The notes beneath the pieces are model-generated. The model was not told where the DNA came from, did no database searches, and was given only the letters and a program-made list of their open reading frames with translations. This document shows positions 16,943 through 24,010 of a stretch of DNA of 64,000 nucleotides, piece by piece. The translations under genes and the position numbers were made by a program. Each line of letters opens with the position of its first letter. Positions within the stretch are counted from its first letter, which is position 1. This DNA comes from Bacteroidales bacterium UBA5349 (GTDB lineage Bacteria; Bacteroidota; Bacteroidia; Bacteroidales; Tenuifilaceae), in NCBI GenBank assembly GCA_002410065.1, contig DHQB01000007.1:62001-126000 (forward strand), given 5' to 3'.

Positions 16943-17308
16943 CTATATCTCGCCTAGCATGGTTTGTTTCACCTTGCTAACAAACAAACCTATGTCGATT
17001 GGTTTACTAAAAAAATCGGCTGCACCATACTGCATACACATTTCAATATTCTCTCTTGAACCCACTGCAGACACAACAATTACAGGAATATAAGATGTGT
17101 TTATATCGCCTTTAAGCTCTTTCAGAAAATCGAAACCACTAATATCTGGCATAAGCAGATCGAGAAGAATAAGTCTAGGCTTATTCTTCTCAACCAATTT
17201 AAGGGCTTCTTTTGCTCCAAAAGCGGTTACTGTTTCGTAACCCTCTTCCTGAAGGATGGCCTCTAACAAAACCTGGTTTGTGGTTGAATCGTCAACAATT
17301 AAAATCAT
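16943..17308 (-). CDS. Single-domain response regulator
   Basis: A second stand-alone receiver, 121 aa, at the head of the chemosensory block. Acidic pair Asp6/Asp7, phospho-acceptor Asp50 (LILLDLLMPDISG), switch Ser in VIVVSAVG, Lys in FFSKPID. It lies 57 nt upstream of the large helical protein. It could compete with CheY for CheA phosphate or signal to a different output. Confidence 0.9.
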   Translation of the reverse strand: MILIVDDSTTNQVLLEAILQEEGYETVTAFGAKEALKLVEKNKPRLILLDLLMPDISGFDFLKELKGDINTSYIPVIVVSAVGSRENIEMCMQYGAADFFSKPIDIGLFVSKVKQTMLGEI

Positions 17309-17491
17309 AAGTATATTAGATATGAATGTGAATTAAGGGTTGAAAAACCCTCCTGTTATAGTTTGTAAATATTTAAAAAACCAATGAAATAAACATCCAA
17401 ATAATTATGTTAATCCCCTGGAAAACAGCACCTTAAGGGATTAATACCACTCAATCTTTTAGATATGATTCCCAAGGGAAAAGCCTTATAA
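17309..17491. other. Intergenic region upstream of the chemosensory block and IS remnant
   Basis: AT-rich sequence between the divergent receiver gene and the transposase remnant. I see no gene and no clear terminal repeat that would mark the left end of the insertion element. Confidence 0.4.
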
Positions 17492-18367
17492 TTAACAGCT
17501 ATATACCTGTATATATGCGAGTTATATGAATCAGAGTTACAGTTTGTATGCGAGCGTTTCTCGAATAATAACAGGCCTGTATTTTCTGATTAAGAGCTAA
17601 TTACAATTTATTTGTTTGTTATGCATGCAGAACAACGGTTCAAAATTAAACATATTCATCAATTTGCAAAGGACTACTTGTACTCATGGTTTCCGAAGCT
17701 ACCTTCCTATGCGGCTTTCAACACACGGCTAAATCGCATGTCTGAAGCTTTAAAACTTTTATCTGATAAACTTATGACGACTCAGCGCCCCGATGGTTGT
17801 GACAGCGGTATCAATGTACTCGATTCAATGCCTATTATCACCTGTTCTGGCAAAAGGCATGGCAAAGTCGCTAAAGAAATCACGGACAAAACGTTTTGTT
17901 CAACCAAAGGAATCTGGTATTATGGCCTTAAGCTGCACGTGTTAGGGATGTTTCGTACAGGTAAACTTCCTTTCCCAGAGACAGTTGTAATCACTCAAGC
18001 ATCAGAGAATGATTTAAATGCTTTTAAAGAGAATTGGGCCGACTTGTCGAACAGAAACTTTTATGGTGACAAAATATATCATGACACAGATTTTTTTGGA
18101 AGCATGAAAAAGAGAATCAACTCTGCAATGCTGACCCCCGTCAAGGGGGTAAAGGGGCAGCCGGATTGCATAAAAAATTTTGATAAGGCTGCAAACGACC
18201 TGTTTTCTAAAGCTGTTTCTACCGTACGGCAACCAATAGAAGCGTTCTTTAACTGGATTAATGAAAAAACAAATATTCAAAGAGCGTCATACGTTAGATC
18301 CACTAATGGACTGCTAGTTCATGTGTTTGGAAAACTTGCTGCCGCTTTTATCGGATTTATATTTTAA
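17492..18367 (+). pseudogene. DDE transposase, interrupted by an in-frame stop
   Basis: The intact downstream part from the ATG at 17621 encodes a DDE-type transposase core: WFPKLPSYAAFNTRLNR, LDSMPII, KGIWYYGLKLHVLG, NFYGDKIYHD, and a C-terminal VRQPIEAFFNW. In the same frame upstream, codons from 17492 read like its N-terminus (IYLYICELYE, ERFSNNNRPVFSD), then a TAA at 17591-17593, then ELITIYLFVMHAEQRF. The stop replaces a single residue in an otherwise continuous protein, so the gene is broken or the stop is read through. Family is IS982/IS4-like; no terminal inverted repeats could be defined. No ATG precedes 17492 in frame, so the 5' end may also be lost. Confidence 0.7.
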
Positions 18368-18455
18368 ACATTAATTCGCATTATGAATTATTAATCAAAT
18401 TTAGGTTTTCTAAACGCTATGGACAAATTATTTTTAATGAGTTTGCTTACTTATA

Positions 18456-18474
18456 AATGATGATATACATCATT
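18456..18474. promoter_or_regulatory. Palindromic operator candidate upstream of the Crp/Fnr gene
   Basis: AATGATG-ATATA-CATCATT is a perfect 7-bp inverted repeat 50 nt before the Crp/Fnr-type start. A near-consensus -7 box (TATATTTA, 18490-18497) follows, so the palindrome would cover the -33 region. The half-site differs from E. coli CRP (TGTGA) and FNR (TTGAT). Confidence 0.4.
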
Positions 18475-18523
18475 CCTAAACTTTTTTTGTATATTTAAAT
18501 CTGCAAAAAAAAATCAATGGCCT

Positions 18524-19219
18524 ATGAATCAATCACAACGAACCGAAGAGAACTTTAATGACCCTCAATTACTTCCCTTTGAATCGGTTTTGCTGCCCGA
18601 GGAGAGAGCTAAGCTATACAGTGCAACGAATAAGGTTGAGTATGGTAAACGCGATTTAATTATCAAACAAAACGCTAGGGTTTCCGAGATTCCCCTTGTG
18701 TTATCGGGGCTTGTGAAAATATCGAGAGAAATGCGTAGAGGTAAAAATGTAATTTTGCGTATTGCTCAACCTGGTTCATTTTTAGGGCTTTCCTCAATTT
18801 TTGGAAGCGATGTTTACGAGTATTCTGTTTTTGCCCTTGAGAGCGTTACTGTTCGATTCGTTGATATTGAAACCTTTCGCTGGTTAATTCAAAAGAACGG
18901 CCTATTCGCAATGGAAGTTGTAAAACAGCTTAGTACCGATAATATTTTCAACATCAATAGGCTATCGAGCCTTTTGTATAAGCAACTTCCGGGTAGAGTT
19001 GCCGATATAATTCTATACTTCTCTGAGGATATTTTTAAAAATAATACATTTACCATACCTTTAACTCGCCAAGAACTTGCTGAGTTAGCAGGAACAACAA
19101 AGGAAAGCCTTATCAGAACCTTATCGGAATTTAAGCACGATAAGATTATTGATATGAATAGAAACTTTTTTCAAGTAAACAGCATGCATATTGTTAAAAC
19201 ACTTAGTAGACTAGGATAA
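18524..19219 (+). CDS. Crp/Fnr-family transcription regulator
   Basis: N-terminal cyclic-nucleotide-binding-type beta barrel (about 20-140), dimer helix, and a C-terminal winged helix-turn-helix RQELAELAGTTKESLIRTLSEF at about 184-205. There is no cysteine cluster for an Fe-S centre and no clear cAMP-binding RxS motif, so the effector cannot be named. The 231-aa length is normal. The ATG at 18524 follows an A-rich leader. It is followed 37 nt later by a stand-alone receiver, probably in the same transcript. Confidence 0.9.
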   Translation: MNQSQRTEENFNDPQLLPFESVLLPEERAKLYSATNKVEYGKRDLIIKQNARVSEIPLVLSGLVKISREMRRGKNVILRIAQPGSFLGLSSIFGSDVYEYSVFALESVTVRFVDIETFRWLIQKNGLFAMEVVKQLSTDNIFNINRLSSLLYKQLPGRVADIILYFSEDIFKNNTFTIPLTRQELAELAGTTKESLIRTLSEFKHDKIIDMNRNFFQVNSMHIVKTLSRLG

Positions 19220-19256
19220 GTGATGCATTAAAACGTGTACACTCATTATAATCTGT

Positions 19257-19637
19257 ATGGAAAAGAGTTACAATATCCTAATTATTGATGATATATTCGT
19301 TAATCGACTATTAATTAAGGAGATAGTAAAAAAGATTAGCGCTAAATGCTTCGATGCTGAGAACGGCAAACAAGCAATTGAGATTTTTGAGAGGGAGAAC
19401 ATCGATGTAATATTAATGGATATTGAAATGCCCGTGATGAATGGCATTGAAACCACAAAATACATAAGGATGAATATGTCGGCATCGAAAAGAGTTGTCC
19501 CAATTATCGCTTTAACAGCACATAATCCCGATACTTTTTTCGATGAATATAAAGACTCTGGTTTCGATCAGCTTCTAACAAAGCCCTATAGTGCTACCAA
19601 AGTACTTTCGCTAATAGAAGAGGTTTGCGCTAAGTAG
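19257..19637 (+). CDS. Single-domain response regulator
   Basis: A 126-aa receiver with Asp11/Asp12, phospho-acceptor Asp55 (ILMDIEMPVMNG), Thr in IIALTAH and Lys in LLTKPY. The IALTAH and MPVMNG forms are typical of receivers from hybrid-kinase phosphorelays. It lies just downstream of the Crp/Fnr gene; no cognate kinase is adjacent. Confidence 0.9.
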   Translation: MEKSYNILIIDDIFVNRLLIKEIVKKISAKCFDAENGKQAIEIFERENIDVILMDIEMPVMNGIETTKYIRMNMSASKRVVPIIALTAHNPDTFFDEYKDSGFDQLLTKPYSATKVLSLIEEVCAK

Positions 19638-19722
19638 CTAAAGTGTAAGTATTTTTTATGTTCAAACCTAAAATTATCATACCTTTAAAAAGTTATTTTT
19701 TTACAAACTAATACTCTAGGCC

Positions 19723-20976
19723 ATGACCACCGAATACTTAATTGAACTAATCAAGAACAATACAAGAGTTATTCTTCCGGAATTTGGTGCATTTCTAATT
19801 AAAGATGATGGAAGTGGAGTTTTTAAGCCTGAGAATTTAACTTTTAGCCCTTTCCTTAAATACAACGATGGCATGCTTGAGGATATTCTTGCAAGTAAAA
19901 AGAAAACAACAAAGGATAAAGCCAGAGCATTATTGTCTAGCTATATTGAAAGTTTGAAGCAAGAACTAACTGAAAAGAGTGCCTTTGAACTTAAGGATAT
20001 TGGCATACTTTACCTTGATAACAGAGGAAGTATTCATTATAGCCCAATTGGCTCCGAGGCAAAAAAAACTGTTCAATCACCCAAAGAAGAAGTAAAAAAA
20101 GAGGAACCTATAAAGAAAGAGATACAAAAGGATAATAAGACTGCTCCAAAACAGGAAATACAAGAGGAGAAGAAGGAAAAGTTGGAAAAGCCAAATATTG
20201 AGAAAAAAACAGATGAAGTAGCTGCAAAAGAACCAACAAAAGCAGAATCCAAAACCGAGCCAATGACTGAGATAAAATCAACTCCAGTGATACCAGTGCC
20301 CCAAAAAACTGAGAATAAAACTGTCCAGCCCATAAAAAAAATTGAACCAAAACCCCTTGAGCAGAAACGCTCTAGCGGTACGGGCAAGGCCATACTTATT
20401 GGAACTCTAATTGGCCTTGGGCTTGTTGTTCTATTGGCCGGTGGTTGGTATATGTACAACACTGGTTTATTTACACCTAAGAAAACAGCAAACTATCAAC
20501 AAACTACTTTAGCACAAAAGGAGTCAAGTATGCTTGACAAAACAACAGGCAATTCCGCTGATAAAACAAATGAATCTGAAGTGAAGATTGAAGAAGAAGC
20601 TCAGCAGACAGGTAAATTTGATGATGAGTTTAATAAACTTAGCGTTCAAATGGAGAAAACTACTCCTGATGAGCCCGACAAAAAACCTGCAAAAACAAGA
20701 ATTTCACAGGCTGCAACACCTCAAAGCGATAAGGTTGCTGCATCATATGTAAAAGAGGGGATTTTTCATTTGGTTGTGGGTAGCTTTAGAAATGTTAGCT
20801 ACGCAGAAAAATACTCGGATGATATGAAGACTTCTGGGTATAAATCTAGGGTTATTACACAACCAACAGGTATGCACGCTGTTACCCTTGGCTCATTCCT
20901 TACCCGGCAAGAAGCTGAAGATTCAATGAACGTATGGAAAGCGCAACACCCTAGTATTTGGATACTTAACCAGTAA
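19723..20976 (+). CDS. HU-domain/SPOR membrane protein
   Basis: Residues 1-110 form an HU/IHF-like module of the bacterial HU-CCDC81 type (EYLIELIKNNTRVILPEFGAFLI, then a second half ending with LDNRGSIHYSP). A long Lys/Glu/Pro-rich linker follows, then a single transmembrane helix at about 226-248 and a C-terminal SPOR domain (about 345-417, FHLVVGSFRNVSYAEKY) that in known cases binds denuded peptidoglycan at division septa. Topology would put the HU part in the cytoplasm and SPOR in the periplasm. This is a common Bacteroidota architecture. The next gene starts 1 nt after its stop. Confidence 0.88.
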   Translation: MTTEYLIELIKNNTRVILPEFGAFLIKDDGSGVFKPENLTFSPFLKYNDGMLEDILASKKKTTKDKARALLSSYIESLKQELTEKSAFELKDIGILYLDNRGSIHYSPIGSEAKKTVQSPKEEVKKEEPIKKEIQKDNKTAPKQEIQEEKKEKLEKPNIEKKTDEVAAKEPTKAESKTEPMTEIKSTPVIPVPQKTENKTVQPIKKIEPKPLEQKRSSGTGKAILIGTLIGLGLVVLLAGGWYMYNTGLFTPKKTANYQQTTLAQKESSMLDKTTGNSADKTNESEVKIEEEAQQTGKFDDEFNKLSVQMEKTTPDEPDKKPAKTRISQAATPQSDKVAASYVKEGIFHLVVGSFRNVSYAEKYSDDMKTSGYKSRVITQPTGMHAVTLGSFLTRQEAEDSMNVWKAQHPSIWILNQ

Positions 20977-20977
20977 C

Positions 20978-21703
20978 ATGCCAAGACCAAAAAATAAGCA
21001 ACCTATCCTTTGGAATTTATCAGGAGTTGGTGATGTTTACCTTAAACGCAACAGAAAAGCACGAAGACTTTCCATATCAATAAGATCATCGGGTGAAGTT
21101 AGGGTTACAGTTCCTGGGCTTTTGCCCCTTAGTTTTGCGAGAAACTTTGTTGAAGCAAAACAAGATTGGATTGCCAGTAAGTTAAATGAACTTAGCCAGC
21201 TCAATCATCAAAAATTTATTTCAACGGGGTATAGAACAAGAGAGCACGAACTTCAATTTAAGGCTACTAATGCTAATGATATAAATGTTGACTTTGAGAA
21301 CCAATTCATCAGCATAAACCACCCTAAAGGGATTGATACACAAAGCGATTGTTTGCAAAATATTGCAAAAGAGGCAATTATTGAAACATATAAAAAAGAG
21401 GCCAAAGCAATTATTCCCAACCGAGTAGTTCAGTTAGCTAACGAGCATGGCTTTACATACAATACACTTAGGATAAAGAATATAACCTCGCGATGGGGTA
21501 GCTGCTCAAGTACAAATAACATTAACCTGAGCATATATCTAATGAAACTCCCCGATGATCTAATCGATTACATAATACTGCACGAACTAACCCATACTGT
21601 GCACAAAAATCACGGACCTAACTTTTGGAATCAGCTTAACAGGCTAACTGGTAATGCAAAAACACTCTCGAAGAGAGTAAAAAAGTATAGAACCGGAGTT
21701 TAA
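20978..21703 (+). CDS. YgjP/DUF45-type zinc metallopeptidase
   Basis: The protein has the M48-like HExxH zinc motif HELTHTVHKNHGPNFW near the C-terminus and the family signature TSRWGSCSSTNNINLS. The N-terminal half is a beta-rich region with RKARRLSISIRSSGEVRVTVP. At 241 aa it has the normal length. It directly follows the SPOR gene (1-nt gap) and overlaps the 3' end of the convergent nitroreductase by 4 nt. Substrate unknown. Confidence 0.9.
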   Translation: MPRPKNKQPILWNLSGVGDVYLKRNRKARRLSISIRSSGEVRVTVPGLLPLSFARNFVEAKQDWIASKLNELSQLNHQKFISTGYRTREHELQFKATNANDINVDFENQFISINHPKGIDTQSDCLQNIAKEAIIETYKKEAKAIIPNRVVQLANEHGFTYNTLRIKNITSRWGSCSSTNNINLSIYLMKLPDDLIDYIILHELTHTVHKNHGPNFWNQLNRLTGNAKTLSKRVKKYRTGV

Positions 21704-22230
21704 AAGTTATATCCCTCCCACGAAACAATCTCGTCAATTGGCTTTCTTAATAAGTGTCGTTCCGAGTAGTTTCCATTTTCGGATGGGTAACCAATTGGAA
21801 TAAGGGCAATAGGTGCAATATTTTTGGGCAATTGAAGTATGGATGCACATTTTAGTACGTCAAATTTACAAACCCAGCAGGTTGCTAAATCGTTGTCAGC
21901 AGCGGCAAGAGTTATATGATCAATAGCGATTGCCATATCAATATCACAATGATCCTTACCATCGGCACGATGCCACGACTCTGAGTAATTGCCACAGGCA
22001 ACTATAATTGCAGGAGCCGATGCAAGCCACAAACCACTATAGCATGATATAATCTGGCCTCTTAGGGGTTCGGTACTTACAACAACGAATTGCCGAGGTT
22101 GGGCATTTGTAGCCGATGGGGCTATACGAGCAGACTCAAGAACATCGAGAAGTACGCCTTTGGGAATCTCCCTACTATCATAACTTCTGCACGAATAACG
22201 TTTTTTTGCAATATCTAGAAAAGACTTCAT
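21700..22230 (-). CDS. Nitroreductase-family flavoprotein
   Basis: FMN-dependent oxidoreductase fold: KKRYSCRSYDSREIP start, ARIAPSATNAQPRQFVVV for flavin binding, and the C-terminal IPIGYPSENGNYSERHLLRKPIDEIV. Length 176 aa. AAAGGA lies 9 nt before the ATG at 22228-22230, so I prefer that start to the ATG three codons upstream. Substrate cannot be deduced. It converges with and overlaps the metallopeptidase gene by 4 nt. Confidence 0.87.
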   Translation of the reverse strand: MKSFLDIAKKRYSCRSYDSREIPKGVLLDVLESARIAPSATNAQPRQFVVVSTEPLRGQIISCYSGLWLASAPAIIVACGNYSESWHRADGKDHCDIDMAIAIDHITLAAADNDLATCWVCKFDVLKCASILQLPKNIAPIALIPIGYPSENGNYSERHLLRKPIDEIVSWEGYNF

Positions 22231-22261
22231 ATAAAACATTCCTTTACAATCTAGAAAACAC

Positions 22262-22543
22262 CTAGTATGTTAGTGAGTTTAAACGCTCTGTAAGTTCAAC
22301 AATACTATTGTAAAAATTGCTACTAACCTCGCGGTAATAACGCTTCAATTTCATATCACCAATATCCTTACGATTATTAATCTTATCCAATATCTCCATT
22401 TCTAGCATTAAGGCATCAGAAATAATATCCAAAACATTCTCCTGATGCAATGGAGGGGAATAGGCTAAATGGACATAACACTCCTGAATAAAATGTTTTC
22501 CCATCTGCTTAATGTCTTTCTTTATATTTCTAATGTTTGCCAT
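22262..22543 (-). CDS. Conserved small helical protein of Bacteroidota
   Basis: A 93-residue protein starting MANIRNIKKDIKQMGKH, predicted all helical and soluble. I recognise the MANxRNIKKDI start as a widespread, uncharacterised Bacteroidota family. The ATG at 22541-22543 is preceded by AGGATAGG, which favours it over the upstream frame beginning nine codons earlier. It lies 31 nt upstream of the nitroreductase gene and may be co-transcribed with it. Function unknown. Confidence 0.75.
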   Translation of the reverse strand: MANIRNIKKDIKQMGKHFIQECYVHLAYSPPLHQENVLDIISDALMLEMEILDKINNRKDIGDMKLKRYYREVSSNFYNSIVELTERLNSLTY

Positions 22544-22711
22544 AATGCCTATCCTATTGTTTGTAAGCAAAATGAATGCTTAAATAATTACTTTGGTGTT
22601 ACTAATATATGGTATTTTATATTCGTTGTAAAGTATTATCTGTTTTTTTATAAAATAATTATTTTGAGAAAACCTAGAGAGTAGATATCAATCGTTTGTT
22701 ACCCAACAAAT

Positions 22712-22742
22712 AAAAAACCACCCCATAAAATGGAGTGGTTTT
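22712..22742 (-). terminator. Rho-independent terminator after the 32-aa membrane protein
   Basis: Imperfect stem AAAACCACCCCAT (22714-22726) / ATGGAGTGGTTTT (22730-22742), followed on the minus strand by a U-rich tract. It lies 22 nt beyond the stop of the small gene. Confidence 0.8.
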
Positions 22743-22763
22743 GTTCGATTTTGGAATGCAATA

Positions 22764-22862
22764 CTACATTAACATTCCAACAACCATAACAGCAGCCATT
22801 ATAGCAACAAATAAAAGAATGCTAACCCAAACTGGTGTTGATTTTTTTTCTACTGTAGTCAT
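22764..22862 (-). CDS. Small single-pass membrane protein (32 aa)
   Basis: The ATG at 22860-22862 opens a 32-codon frame: a short polar start (MTTVEKKSTPVW) followed by a hydrophobic helix rich in Val, Ala and Met to the C-terminus. It has a consensus-like promoter 65 nt upstream and a strong terminator downstream, so it looks like a real, single-gene transcript. Function unknown; it resembles other tiny membrane proteins that sit beside larger complexes. Confidence 0.7.
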   Translation of the reverse strand: MTTVEKKSTPVWVSILLFVAIMAAVMVVGMLM

Positions 22863-22926
22863 GATATTTAATTTTTAAGTAATATCGTTTAGTTAAGAAC
22901 TAGTACAAGTGTGTCATTGTAATTCG

Positions 22927-22957
22927 CAAACATACAATCAACCAATCACTTAACAAT
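22927..22957 (-). promoter_or_regulatory. Bacteroidota promoter (ATTG-N19-TATGTTTG) for the 32-aa protein
   Basis: On the minus strand ATTG (22954-22957) is separated by 19 nt from TATGTTTG (22927-22934), which matches TAnnTTTG. The expected transcript start is about 58 nt before the ATG at 22862. Confidence 0.6.
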
Positions 22958-23124
22958 AGCAAAAATTAACTTCGCCGAATGTTACATCAACACATTTGTC
23001 GGAAAACGGACTGATTGCATGTTAGTCTCCATGTCAAAAATCGAGACTCATCACAATAACTAACGATATTGGATTATTATGATTAACAATTAACTGTTTA
23101 AACTTCAAAAATATCAGCTAAGAA
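22958..23124. other. Intergenic region with no recognised feature
   Basis: AT-rich sequence between the promoter of the 32-aa protein and the 3' end of the next gene; neither a reading frame nor a hairpin stands out. Confidence 0.4.
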
Positions 23125-23484
23125 TCATAATCGAAGGCACATGAAAATACCCGTATGAGAGCAGATTTGAGGTGTTGGGAAGAAGTATCGCGCTACTCTA
23201 ATTTGTGGTTTATAGATACAGTGTAGCGGTTTATTGCTGGGTGAAAATGTATCTTTAAAAAAGGAAAAGGTAGTTGAAAAGGGCTCAGTTACAATAATTG
23301 GCCTTGAAGTAACCAAAAGATCGAGAATCTCGGTTGAATCAGCATTACCAAGTGGTAACCATTTGCTGTAGTTGAAAGGAGCATTTACCATTGCTAATGT
23401 TGAGATTAAACAAAGGTTAATGCTAAATGCTAATGCAAATAGTATTGAAATTAATTTATGGTATGTGTCTCGAAGAGATTTCAT
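23125..23484 (-). CDS. Hypothetical protein with N-terminal signal/membrane helix
   Basis: A 119-residue frame with a hydrophobic helix at about 10-34 (ISILFALAFSINLCLISTLAMV) and a polar remainder containing three cysteines. I do not recognise the family. It begins 17 nt after the stop of the FMN-binding gene and could be translated from the same mRNA, but it could also be a chance frame. Confidence 0.45.
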   Translation of the reverse strand: MKSLRDTYHKLISILFALAFSINLCLISTLAMVNAPFNYSKWLPLGNADSTEILDLLVTSRPIIVTEPFSTTFSFFKDTFSPSNKPLHCIYKPQIRVARYFFPTPQICSHTGIFMCLRL

Positions 23485-23501
23485 TTATTCCATGTAAAAT
23501 G

Positions 23502-23966
23502 CTAATGCAAATATGCTCTTGATTCAACTTTATCGACCTGTATTTCGAAAACAGCAACATTGATAAGGGCTGGTTTGCCATAGCTAAAATCGTTACGCCC
23601 TGAATACTTCTGGAGTACAATGTTCAAAATTCTAGCCTTTTCGTCTAAATCACTAATGGAAACCACTTTGCCATGCACCAGAACGCTTTTGTATTTCATT
23701 GAGTAGGAACAGGCTACTTTCTCGTTCCTAATGTTCATCTGATAATCCGAACTAAATGAAATGCAAACTTTAGGGTTTTTCTCCCAAATATCAATCTTTT
23801 TCCCAGTAGGTCCAGAATGGATGTATAGCTTTCCGCCACTATAACCAAAGTTGAAGGGCAATACGTAGGGATCACCTTCAAGGTCAACCATTCCAACCAT
23901 ACAGGCATCGCAACTATTAATTATCTCATCAATTTCTGCTTGTGGAAGGTTTGTTCGTGGTTTCAT
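23502..23966 (-). CDS. Pyridoxamine 5'-phosphate oxidase-like FMN-binding protein
   Basis: Split-barrel flavin-binding fold of the NimA/PPOX-like type: CDACMVGMVDLEGDPYVLPFNFGYSGGKLYIHSGPTGKKIDI and later YKSVLVHGKVVSISD. Length 154 aa is typical. It lacks features that would identify it as true PdxH. It is the upstream gene of the short hypothetical at 23125. Confidence 0.85.
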   Translation of the reverse strand: MKPRTNLPQAEIDEIINSCDACMVGMVDLEGDPYVLPFNFGYSGGKLYIHSGPTGKKIDIWEKNPKVCISFSSDYQMNIRNEKVACSYSMKYKSVLVHGKVVSISDLDEKARILNIVLQKYSGRNDFSYGKPALINVAVFEIQVDKVESRAYLH

Positions 23967-24010
23967 TTAAAATCACTTTTGAATTATATACAAATATCAA
24001 CATTTTTTTG

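Noticed and set aside
18368..18455. Right end of the insertion element
   Set aside because: A hairpin-like ATTAATTC/GAATTATTAAT is present, but no matching left end or target duplication could be identified, so I do not claim element ends.
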